5,383 nt of DNA from Acetobacteraceae bacterium (lineage in GTDB: Bacteria; Pseudomonadota; Alphaproteobacteria; Acetobacterales; Acetobacteraceae). Made by a program: the position numbers and the translations under genes. Under the pieces are notes generated by a model. It was given only the letters and a program-made list of their open reading frames with translations. It did not search any database and had not been told where the DNA came from. The DNA lies in contig JASHVB010000245.1 of NCBI GenBank assembly GCA_030039695.1, positions 1 to 5,383 on the forward strand. The letters are read 5' to 3'. Within the stretch, counting starts at the first letter, position 1. Each line of letters begins with the position of its first letter. This document shows positions 1 to 5,383 of this stretch, one piece after another.

Positions 1-813
1 CTACTTCTCTCCCTCCGTCAGCCCGGCAACAAACCATCGTTGCATCAGCACCACCACCACCACCGGTGGCAGCAGCGCCAAAACCGCCGTCGCCATAACC
101 GCGGACCAGTCCGTTTCGGTCTCCACACCGATCATGTTTACGATCCCGACCACGATCGTGTTCATCGACGGACTCGTCGCGACCAGCAGCGGCCAAAGAT
201 ACTGGTTCCAGCCATAAACGAACAGAATGACGAACAGCGCGGCGATATTCGCGGCGGACACCGGCAGCAGAATATCCCACAAGAATCGCAGCGGTCCGGC
301 GCCGTCCATCCGCGCCGCTTCCACCAACTCGTCGGGAATGGCGACGAACACTTGCCGGAACAGCAGCGTGGCTGTGGCCGAAGCGATCAGCGGCACGGTC
401 AACCCGGCGAAAGTGTTGATCAAGCCGAAGCTCGCCATCACCTGATAGGTCGGCATGATCCGCACCTCGACCGGCAGCATCAGCGTGATGAAGATCAGCC
501 AAAACGCGACACGGCGGAAGGGAAAGCGGAAGAACACCACCGCGTAGGCAGACAATATCGAGATAACGATCTTCCCGATCGCAATCGCCAACGCCATGCC
601 GAGCGAGATCATCAGCATATGCGCCACCTCGCCGGAGAGGACGCGAGCGTATGCGTCGAACCCGCTCAATCGCGGCAGTAGCGAGACCTCGCCGCGGGTG
701 ATAGCGCCGGTATCCTGGGTCGACGCCGCGAACACGAGCCAGAGCGGTAAGGCAAACAGTGCCACGCCTAGGCCGAGCACGACATGCGTGACCCAGTCGG
801 TGCGCGGATTCAT
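1..813 (-). CDS. ugpE: sn-glycerol-3-phosphate ABC transporter permease UgpE
   Basis: The 270-residue product is one of the two inner-membrane permeases of the Ugp importer, which takes up sn-glycerol-3-phosphate or glycerophosphodiesters handed over by UgpB. Six hydrophobic segments are visible, at about residues 8-30, 68-92, 102-124, 134-156, 185-207 and 237-258. The EAA loop that docks on the ATPase is at 165-184 (EAARMDG, then I181 and LP at 183-184). From memory of E. coli UgpE (281 residues), the stretches ITLMLPVEVRI, SATATL, FVYGWNQYLWPLL and the C-terminal FVxGLxxxEK ending correspond closely, which separates it from generic sugar permeases. The open frame continues upstream to 1320, but that part lies over ugpA in another frame. 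The ATG at 813 overlaps the ugpA stop as ATGA and lacks a good Shine-Dalgarno, so translation is probably coupled. The stop codon is at the window's first three bases; ugpC is presumably next. Family assignment is secure; the exact ligand is not shown. Confidence 0.95.
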   Translation of the reverse strand: MNPRTDWVTHVVLGLGVALFALPLWLVFAASTQDTGAITRGEVSLLPRLSGFDAYARVLSGEVAHMLMISLGMALAIAIGKIVISILSAYAVVFFRFPFRRVAFWLIFITLMLPVEVRIMPTYQVMASFGLINTFAGLTVPLIASATATLLFRQVFVAIPDELVEAARMDGAGPLRFLWDILLPVSAANIAALFVILFVYGWNQYLWPLLVATSPSMNTIVVGIVNMIGVETETDWSAVMATAVLALLPPVVVVVLMQRWFVAGLTEGEK

Positions 814-1691
814 GTCGGCTGCCGTCGGCCAAGAAAGCCGAACTGGATCGCTGTCAGCAGGACAACTCCGGCCATCAGCACCACCGACTGCGCGGCCGAT
901 GAACCGATATTGAGGTTCTCGATGCCATCGCGATAGACCTTCACCACCAGCGTTTCGGTGGACGAACCCGGCCCACCCTGGGTCAGCGCCTGGATCGTGC
1001 CGAATGTGTCGAACGCCGCGTACACCACGTTGACCACGATCAGAAAGAATGTGGTGGGTGCCAGCAGCGGGAACACGATGGTACGGAAGCGGCGCCATCC
1101 CTTGGCGCCGTCCATGCGCGCGGCTTCGATGACCGAGCGTGGGATCGATTGCAGCCCGGCCAGGAAGAAAATGAAGTTGTAGCTCACCTGCTTCCACGCG
1201 CTGGCGAGGATGACCACCAGCAGCGCTTGGCTGCCGTTGATGTGGTAGTCCCAGTTGACGCCGTGGTGGTTCAGCCAGACGCCCAGCAGGCCGATCTGTG
1301 GCTGCAGCAGCAGAATCCACAGCACCGCGGCAACTGCCGGCGCCACCGCGTAGGGCCAGATCAGCAGCGTGCGGTAGATGCTGCGACCCCGGATCTCCCG
1401 GTCGGCGAATACCGCCAGCAGCAGCGCCACGGCCATCGCCAGTGCCGTAACCGCGGCCATGAAGATGAGCGTGCGGTAGATCGCGTCTCGGTAGCGCGGG
1501 TCAGAGAACAGATCCGCGAAGTTCGCCAGGCCAACGAAGTGGGTGTGCAGGCCGAAGGCGTCGGTACGCGTTACACTCATCTCGATGGCCTGTCCCGCCG
1601 GCCACAAGAAGAAAAAGAAAGTGATGGCAAGCTGCGGCATGACCAGGAGCAACGGCAGCAGCCGGTGCCTGAAGATGGTCCGCCGCTCCAT
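810..1691 (-). CDS. ugpA: sn-glycerol-3-phosphate ABC transporter permease UgpA
   Basis: The 293-residue product is the partner permease of UgpE in the inner-membrane heterodimer of the Ugp importer; E. coli UgpA is about the same length (295). Hydrophobic segments are seen at about 11-31, 73-95, 107-129, 155-177, 207-230 and 267-288. The EAA motif for contact with the ATPase is at 189-208 (EAARMDGAKG, then I205 and P208). The run TQGGPGSSTETLVVKVYRDG at 237-256, followed by GSSAAQSVVLM, is the typical UgpA signature ahead of the last membrane segment. The start ATG shares its last base with the ugpB stop (TGATG, one-base overlap) and has only a weak purine stretch upstream, so it is probably translated by reinitiation after ugpB. 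Its own stop overlaps the ugpE start by four bases. The frame is intact and of normal family length. Confidence 0.95.
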   Translation of the reverse strand: MERRTIFRHRLLPLLLVMPQLAITFFFFLWPAGQAIEMSVTRTDAFGLHTHFVGLANFADLFSDPRYRDAIYRTLIFMAAVTALAMAVALLLAVFADREIRGRSIYRTLLIWPYAVAPAVAAVLWILLLQPQIGLLGVWLNHHGVNWDYHINGSQALLVVILASAWKQVSYNFIFFLAGLQSIPRSVIEAARMDGAKGWRRFRTIVFPLLAPTTFFLIVVNVVYAAFDTFGTIQALTQGGPGSSTETLVVKVYRDGIENLNIGSSAAQSVVLMAGVVLLTAIQFGFLGRRQPT

Positions 1692-3082
1692 CAGCCGCTC
1701 TGGGACTTCTGGAACTCGCGCAGCACCTTGTTGCCGCGCTCTGTCGCGTTGTTCATCGCCGCCTTGGCGTCCTGCTGACCTTGCAACGCCTTTTCCAGTT
1801 CTTCGTAGATGATAACGCGGATCTCCGGCAGATTGCCCAAACGGATGCCACGCGAGTGCTCGGTCACCTTGCCGCGCTCGAGCTGCAGGATCGGCACGTC
1901 GGCGCCGGCGCCTTCCGGCCTCTGGTAATAGCCACGCTTCTTGGTTAGCTCGTACCCGATCGTGGTCACCGGAATATACCCGGTGTTCTCACCCCACAGC
2001 ATATCCTGTTCGGGAGTACCGATGAACTTCATGAAGGTCGCAACCGCCTTGTATTCCGCCGTCGTTCGGCCCTTCGCCGTCATGGCCCACAACGCCGCGC
2101 CGCCGATGATGGAATTGATCGGTTTCGCGATGATCGACGGGTCGTAGGGCAGCGGCGCCTCGCCCCACTTGAACTTGGCACTGCGCAGGATGTTGCCGCG
2201 TCCTGCAGACGAATCGAAGCACACCGCGGCCTGACCGGAATAGAACACCGCCGATGGCGTCGAATCGCGCCCCGTGTACTTGAACGTGCCTTCCTTCGCC
2301 ATCTTCAGGAAGCGTGCGGTTTGTTTGATCATCGGCGGACTGTCCAGCTTCAGCACCGCATCCAGTCCGTTGAACCCGTTCGCCGCGGTGGCAAATGGAA
2401 TGTTGTGGATCGCCGAGTATTGCTCGTACTGCACCCAAGTGAACCAAGCCGAGGTCATCGGCATGGTCACGCTACCCATCGCCCGCTGGTCGGCCGGTTT
2501 GCCGGCGTCAGCATCGAGCTTTGCCTTAATTTTACGCAGCGCGACCTCGACTGCCTCCCAGGTCGCCGGCGGGCGTTCCGGGTCGAGGCCGGCGGCTGAG
2601 AACGCGTCCTTGTTGTACCACATCACGGCGGTCGAGGAGTTGAATGGCATGGCCGCCAGCTTGCCGTTTGCCAGGCTGTAATAGTCTCGCACCGCCGGGA
2701 TGTAAGCATCCGGATTCAGCGCGACTCCAGTCTCCTGGATCAACTGCCAGACCTGCTTGGTCGCCGGGCCCGCTTCCAGCATCGACCCGGTGCCGACGTC
2801 GAAAATCTGCGCGATATGCGGCGCCTGGTTGGCTCGCCAAGCGGCAATTGTTGCGGTCATCACCTCGGGATAGGTGCCCTTCTGAATCGCCTCGACCTCG
2901 ATCTCCGGTTGGCTGGCGTTGAAGGTCTTGACGATGCGATCGACCTGGTCTCCCAGAGCGCCGGTCATCGCATGCCACCAAGTAATCTTCGTCTTCGTGC
3001 CCTGGGCCCGGGCAGCGCCCCGCGACAGCGAAGCGGCGGCGGCCAGCGCGGCCGTGCCAGTGAACAAGGTGCGGCGCAGCAT
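1691..3082 (-). CDS. ugpB: sn-glycerol-3-phosphate-binding periplasmic protein UgpB
   Basis: The 463-residue product is the extracytoplasmic solute-binding protein that captures glycerol-3-phosphate or related glycerophosphodiesters for UgpA/UgpE. Residues 1-26 form a signal peptide: R3-R4, an alanine-rich hydrophobic core, and an A-R-A cleavage site before Q27. The pair RRTLFTG is Tat-like, but Sec export is equally possible. Matches to E. coli UgpB recalled from memory include TWWHAMTGALG (34-44), the KGTY turn (68-71), MPFNSSTAVMWYNKDAF (145-161), IIGGAALW (325-332), TGYIPVT (367-373) and RLGNLPEIRVI (414-424). W213 and W216 (AWFTW) align with the two pocket tryptophans of the E. coli protein (169 and 172, mature numbering). 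The protein is longer than E. coli UgpB (438), mainly through about 14 extra residues near 185-208. A GGAG at 3091-3094, eight bases before the ATG, supports this start. The gene is followed without a gap by ugpA. Confidence 0.96.
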   Translation of the reverse strand: MLRRTLFTGTAALAAAASLSRGAARAQGTKTKITWWHAMTGALGDQVDRIVKTFNASQPEIEVEAIQKGTYPEVMTATIAAWRANQAPHIAQIFDVGTGSMLEAGPATKQVWQLIQETGVALNPDAYIPAVRDYYSLANGKLAAMPFNSSTAVMWYNKDAFSAAGLDPERPPATWEAVEVALRKIKAKLDADAGKPADQRAMGSVTMPMTSAWFTWVQYEQYSAIHNIPFATAANGFNGLDAVLKLDSPPMIKQTARFLKMAKEGTFKYTGRDSTPSAVFYSGQAAVCFDSSAGRGNILRSAKFKWGEAPLPYDPSIIAKPINSIIGGAALWAMTAKGRTTAEYKAVATFMKFIGTPEQDMLWGENTGYIPVTTIGYELTKKRGYYQRPEGAGADVPILQLERGKVTEHSRGIRLGNLPEIRVIIYEELEKALQGQQDAKAAMNNATERGNKVLREFQKSQSG

Positions 3083-3148
3083 GTGGTAGTCTCCATCGGT
3101 GTGATCCGGTTTGGCGGCGTAGCGACCCCGGGTTGCGGTGCTATTACG
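3083..3148 (-). other. Short spacer between aminotransferase gene and ugpB
   Basis: These 66 bases separate the aminotransferase stop codon from the ugpB start. A GC-rich imperfect inverted repeat around 3122-3136 (gcgacc / ggttgc) has only about six pairs, with an A-C mismatch on the transcribed strand, and no following T run. It is a poor intrinsic terminator. I see no convincing -35/-10 pair and no two-repeat PHO box (CTGTCAT-type). Read-through from the aminotransferase gene into ugpB is therefore plausible, but a weak promoter here cannot be excluded. Confidence 0.4.
3091..3094 (-). promoter_or_regulatory. Ribosome binding site of ugpB
   Basis: On the minus strand GGAG lies eight bases upstream of the ugpB ATG (3082). 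It is the only clear Shine-Dalgarno inside the ugpBAE unit: ugpA and ugpE have weak upstream purines and overlapping starts. This suggests that ribosomes load mainly at ugpB. Confidence 0.6.
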
Positions 3149-4495
3149 CTAAGACGATGGATGGATGAAGGGCGTTTGTCCGGTGTCATTCAGCACCGAC
3201 CGTCGCGACGCCAGGAAATCCTCCACAGCGTGTGCCAGCATGTCGCACTCGGCGTCACCGATCGGCAGCGATAGCGCCATCATGCCGCGGCGCGCGAGCC
3301 AGATGCCGTGTGCCAGCATGTCGAAGAAGAATAACTCCTTCAGCTTCGCGTCGCCCTTCGCAGCATCGGTGGGAGAGCGCACCGGGCCGCGCATCGCGTG
3401 CACCGCGATCATCGAGCCGATACCGGTGAACTGCAGCGGCGCGTCGGCCGCCCGGCACAGCGCGTTCAACCGCTCCCGCAGGGCGTCGCCGCGGGCGTTC
3501 AACGCCACCGCAGCGGCGGGAGTGTAGACTTCGGTCAGGCCGGTCAGTCCGGCCGACATCGTCAGCACGTTGTTGTTGAACGTTCCCGCATGCGGCAGCG
3601 CGTCCGTCCGGCGCGGATCGAACAACTCCAAGACGTCGGCACGACCGCCGAAAGCGCCAAACGACATGCCGCCACCGAGATATTTGCCGAATGTCGTCAG
3701 GTCGGGCTGCACACCGTGGATCGCCTGCAGCCCGCCAGGCGACAGCCGCGACGTCATGACCTCGTCCAAGACGAGCAGAGCGCCGACCCGCGTGCAGGCG
3801 TCACGCAATGCCTGCAGGAACGCAGGATCAGCTGGGATGCAGCCGCCGCTGCCGACCATCGGCTCCAGGATCACCGCCGCTAACGAGGCGTGGTTTTGCT
3901 CGATCAGCGCCAGCGTGCGTTCCGTGTCGTTGTATGGCGCCAGCACAAACGGGAACGGCGCGTTGACCGGCGACCCGCCGCCCGCGAAGGTGAACACCGC
4001 GCCGTGATAGGCGCCCTCGAACGCCAAAATCTTCGGCCGCTTGGTGAACACACGGGCAAGCGTGATCGCCAGCAGATTTGCCTCGGTGCCGGAGTTGGTG
4101 AAACGCACCCGCTCCAATCCGAACCGGTCGCACACCGCGCGGGCGAATTTCGCCTCAAACATGTTGTGTGCGCCCAGGCTGATGCCGCCGTCCAGCGCAC
4201 GGTCGATCGCGGCGCGAAGCACTGGGTGCGAATGTCCATACAACCCAGCGGTGTATTCGCCGAGAAAATCGACATATTCCGCGCCGTCGGCATCCCACAG
4301 CCGGCAGCCTTCGGCGCGCGCCATGGCCAGCGGGAATGGCGGGTAGAACAACACCGTGCGCGTGTTGCCACCCGGCATCACCGCGGCGGCGTGGACATGG
4401 CGCGCAAGGCTTCTTGGATTGCGTGCCACGTAGGTCTCTTTGGCTTCGGCCAGAACCGCGTCGATATGGGCATTGCGCAGAACAGCTTCGCTCAT
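3149..4495 (-). CDS. Class-III PLP aminotransferase, beta-phenylalanine transaminase-like
   Basis: The 448-residue product is a cytosolic fold-type I, class-III (subgroup II) PLP enzyme. Visible cofactor motifs are NSGTEAN (134-140, phosphate binding), AYHG (162-165), ILEP (209-212), LDEVMTSR (243-250, with the Asp that pairs with the pyridine nitrogen) and GKYLGGGMSFGAFGG with Schiff-base lysine K271. HAGTFNNNVLTM (302-313) replaces the GTLSGNP motif of true glutamate-1-semialdehyde aminomutase (HemL), which argues against a haem role. From memory, Variovorax paradoxus beta-phenylalanine aminotransferase (434 residues) shares MPGxNxRxVLFYxPFPL, EYTAGxYGHS, DEVMTSRL, GKYxGGGMSFGAFGG and FTGIGS. 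Its two substrate-carboxylate arginines (41 and 398) correspond to R46 and R403 here. It probably transfers the amino group of a beta-amino acid to 2-oxoglutarate or pyruvate; the natural substrate is unknown. The start at 4495 (MSEAV) is chosen over the ATG at 4501 because of Shine-Dalgarno spacing. The open frame reaches 4921 but runs into the divergent regulator gene. The gene may be co-transcribed with ugpBAE. Confidence 0.9.
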   Translation of the reverse strand: MSEAVLRNAHIDAVLAEAKETYVARNPRSLARHVHAAAVMPGGNTRTVLFYPPFPLAMARAEGCRLWDADGAEYVDFLGEYTAGLYGHSHPVLRAAIDRALDGGISLGAHNMFEAKFARAVCDRFGLERVRFTNSGTEANLLAITLARVFTKRPKILAFEGAYHGAVFTFAGGGSPVNAPFPFVLAPYNDTERTLALIEQNHASLAAVILEPMVGSGGCIPADPAFLQALRDACTRVGALLVLDEVMTSRLSPGGLQAIHGVQPDLTTFGKYLGGGMSFGAFGGRADVLELFDPRRTDALPHAGTFNNNVLTMSAGLTGLTEVYTPAAAVALNARGDALRERLNALCRAADAPLQFTGIGSMIAVHAMRGPVRSPTDAAKGDAKLKELFFFDMLAHGIWLARRGMMALSLPIGDAECDMLAHAVEDFLASRRSVLNDTGQTPFIHPSS

Positions 4496-4503
4496 CCGCA
4501 TGG

Positions 4504-4508
4504 CTCCT
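4504..4508 (-). promoter_or_regulatory. Ribosome binding site deciding the aminotransferase start
   Basis: On the minus strand AGGAG lies eight bases before the ATG at 4495, but only two bases before the other in-frame ATG at 4501 (Met-Arg-Met-Ser). Normal spacing therefore favours the downstream ATG, which removes two residues from the longer reading. Confidence 0.6.
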
Positions 4509-4661
4509 GCTGGGCTTATTGGCTGGCGGACTTTTCGCGCCGCGAGCAGGGTCGCGCAATCGGCCGTGCGCGCCGCGTTCTCTCGAAAGTGAGCATTCTC
4601 CCCCGAACCGTCATAGATGATTACGCTGGTACCCGCATTCCGGTATGTTACGCCGAGCCTT

Positions 4662-4666
4662 GGAGG
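4662..4666 (+). promoter_or_regulatory. Ribosome binding site deciding the response-regulator start
   Basis: GGAGG lies seven bases before the ATG at 4674. The longer in-frame reading from 4617 would add 19 residues with no Shine-Dalgarno and no resemblance to a receiver domain. The site therefore fixes the start at 4674. Confidence 0.7.
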
Positions 4667-4673
4667 CGCAAAG

Positions 4674-5060
4674 ATGACTGAGCCGACACTCACCGGACGC
4701 CGCGTGCTGGTTGTCGAGGACGACGAGACGATCTCCGCGTTGATGGAGACGACCCTCGAGGAAGCGCTCTGCACGGTTGTCGGCCCCTGCCGCAACGTCG
4801 CAAGCGCGCTGGTTGCAGCAGAAAATGAAGCATTCGACGTGGCGGTGCTCGACATCAACCTTGCTGGCGAGATGGTGTTTCCGGTGGCCGAGGCACTGGA
4901 CGCCCGGGGGGTGCCGTTCATGCTGCTGTCTGGCTACGGCGACACGGCAGTACCGGACGACCGGCCCGATTGGCCGGTCTGCGCCAAGCCGTTCAAGCTA
5001 GACGAGCTGCTGCGGCGGCTCGGGTCGCTGGTCGAGCGGCGGGCATCCCACCGCGGGTAA
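4674..5060 (+). CDS. Single-domain response regulator (CheY-like receiver)
   Basis: The 128-residue product is one phosphoacceptor receiver domain with no output domain. All key residues are visible: acidic pair E15-D16-D17 after the first strand (RVLVVEDDE), phosphoacceptor D60 (VAVLDINLAGE), switch serine S86 (MLLSGYG) and conserved lysine K105 with cis-proline P106 (CAKPF). The VLDINLxGExVFPVAEAL and KPFxLDELL patterns resemble many small alphaproteobacterial receiver proteins that are phosphorylated by hybrid or HWE/HisKA2 kinases. That partner class is inferred from the family and is not visible here. No histidine kinase lies within the window, so it appears to be an orphan regulator acting by protein-protein contact or phosphotransfer. 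It is divergent from the aminotransferase gene and is followed, 75 bases on, by an amidase gene on the same strand; a functional link to either is unproven. Output pathway unknown. Confidence 0.93.
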   Translation: MTEPTLTGRRVLVVEDDETISALMETTLEEALCTVVGPCRNVASALVAAENEAFDVAVLDINLAGEMVFPVAEALDARGVPFMLLSGYGDTAVPDDRPDWPVCAKPFKLDELLRRLGSLVERRASHRG

Positions 5061-5135
5061 GGCCAGCGCCACCCTGAACTGGTTTCAATCAATAAGTAAG
5101 CTGGACTTTTGAGCCCGACGTGTTAAGAAGCTGGC
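5061..5135 (+). other. Spacer between response regulator and amidase genes
   Basis: This 75-base gap contains an AT-richer patch at about 5081-5110 (tttcaatcaataagtaag, later acttttgag) in otherwise GC-rich DNA, which could hold the amidase promoter. No good -35/-10 pair can be assigned. A short ccag/ctgg pairing near 5063-5082, followed by only three T, is too weak to call a terminator. An AAGAAG at 5125-5130, five bases before the amidase ATG, is a modest Shine-Dalgarno. Confidence 0.3.
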
Positions 5136-5383
5136 ATGCGTGCCATCGACCCGATCACGCGCCGCCTGCTGCTTGGCCGCCTCGCCTCCGGGAGTGGGGT
5201 CGTCGGCACGTTTCTGCTCCCGCCGGGCCTGCACCAAGCCATGGCCGCCGCGGCACCGCGCGCCGGGCATGCCCTGCCACGCCACCCGGCCCCATCTCGC
5301 GGCAAGCAGCTTGCCCCACTGGTCATGCTGGACCCTGGCCATGGCGGCAAGGACCCGGGCGCGATCGGCATTTCCGGCACCTA
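5136..5383 (+). CDS. N-acetylmuramoyl-L-alanine amidase, AmiA/AmiC family (partial, N-terminus)
   Basis: Only the first 82 codons are present; the gene runs off the window's right edge. The enzyme cleaves the amide bond between N-acetylmuramic acid and L-alanine in peptidoglycan, acting in the periplasm, typically at cell separation. Residues 1 to about 40 form an export signal with twin arginines (TRRLLLG, R9-R10), a hydrophobic stretch (about 17-30) and an alanine-rich cleavage region (AMAAAA). E. coli AmiA and AmiC are known Tat substrates, which fits. The catalytic domain opens at about 63-78 with VMLDPGHGGKDPGAIG, where H69 is the first zinc ligand of the Amidase_3 fold. The remaining ligands would lie beyond the window. 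Only some 20-25 residues separate signal and catalytic domain, so there is no N-terminal AMIN domain, as in AmiA rather than AmiC. An in-frame TAA at 5124-5126 makes the ATG at 5136 the first usable start. Confidence 0.9.
   Translation, partial: MRAIDPITRRLLLGRLASGSGVVGTFLLPPGLHQAMAAAAPRAGHALPRHPAPSRGKQLAPLVMLDPGHGGKDPGAIGISGT

Larger units (their letters stand above)
4496..4673. promoter_or_regulatory. Divergent intergenic region with presumed back-to-back promoters
   Basis: These 178 bases lie between two genes read away from each other, so promoters for both the aminotransferase(-ugp) cluster and the response regulator must lie here or within the flanking gene starts. On the plus strand a TATGTT at 4644-4649 could be a -10 box, but the hexamer 17 bases upstream (TTACGC) is a poor -35, so the assignment is tentative. 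No convincing minus-strand promoter was found by eye. The nonamer CGCGCCGCG occurs twice in direct orientation, at 4536-4544 and 4569-4577, 33 bases apart. In GC-rich DNA this may be chance. No PHO box or recognisable riboswitch was seen. Confidence 0.35.

Noticed and set aside
40..681. Plus-strand 213-residue His/Arg/Gln-rich open frame
   Set aside because: It is the antisense shadow of ugpE; its composition results from the high-G+C codon pattern on the other strand.
814..1320. Upstream extension of the ugpE frame to a 439-residue protein
   Set aside because: It overlies ugpA in another frame, has an Arg/Gly-rich low-complexity composition and no membrane or family pattern; UgpE homology begins at the ATG at 813.
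3122..3136. GC-rich hairpin before ugpB as an intrinsic terminator
   Set aside because: The stem is only about six pairs with a mismatch on the transcribed strand, and no T run follows.
4596..4640. Possible extracytoplasmic-stress sigma (EcfG-type) promoter, GGTAC followed by GTT on the minus strand
   Set aside because: The first element departs from GGAAC and the spacing is about 20 bases instead of 16-17.
3890..4681. Plus-strand 263-residue open frame
   Set aside because: It is antisense to the aminotransferase and runs through the intergenic region; there is no Shine-Dalgarno or domain pattern, and the opposite strand has unmistakable PLP-enzyme motifs.
4496..4921. Upstream extension of the aminotransferase frame to 590 residues
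   Set aside because: The extension is antisense to the response-regulator gene, is Ser/Thr/Ala-rich without family resemblance, and the AGGAG site supports initiation at 4495.
5085..5380. Two minus-strand 85-residue open frames at the right end
   Set aside because: Both are antisense to the amidase N-terminus, whose DPGHGG motif and signal peptide identify the plus strand as coding.

Overview
The window is ordinary, high-G+C bacterial chromosome with dense coding. It most resembles an alphaproteobacterium, possibly Acetobacteraceae or another Rhodospirillales member. The grounds are the Ala/Arg-rich signal peptides, the small stand-alone receiver protein of a type common in that class, and the strong G/C bias at third codon positions. 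The family-level placement is a guess.

The left and central part (1-4495) lies on the minus strand. Read in the direction of transcription it holds a class-III PLP-dependent aminotransferase (4495 to 3149), then ugpB (3082 to 1691), ugpA (1691 to 810) and ugpE (813 to 1). The three ugp genes encode the periplasmic binding protein and both membrane permeases of a glycerol-3-phosphate/glycerophosphodiester-type ABC importer. Their stop and start codons overlap (TGATG and ATGA), so they form one translationally coupled unit. The ATPase gene (ugpC) is not in the window and would be expected just past base 1. The aminotransferase is on the same strand, 66 bases upstream of ugpB, with no convincing terminator between them, and may head the same operon. 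As recalled from memory, its sequence is very close to the beta-phenylalanine aminotransferase of Variovorax paradoxus, including the two substrate-carboxylate arginines. It is therefore better described as a beta-amino-acid transaminase homologue than as the haem-pathway glutamate-1-semialdehyde aminomutase that automatic pipelines may name.

A 178-base divergent intergenic region (4496-4673) separates this cluster from a plus-strand gene for a 128-residue, single-domain CheY-like response regulator (4674-5060). After a 75-base gap the plus strand begins a gene cut by the window end (5136-5383). It encodes the Tat-type signal peptide and first zinc-ligand motif of an N-acetylmuramoyl-L-alanine amidase (AmiA/AmiC family, cell-wall hydrolysis).

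I see no mobile element, CRISPR array, RNA gene or phage/defence module, and no frameshifted gene. The point most worth a second look is the link between a beta-amino-acid transaminase homologue and a Ugp-type transporter. I do not see a wholly new system here.
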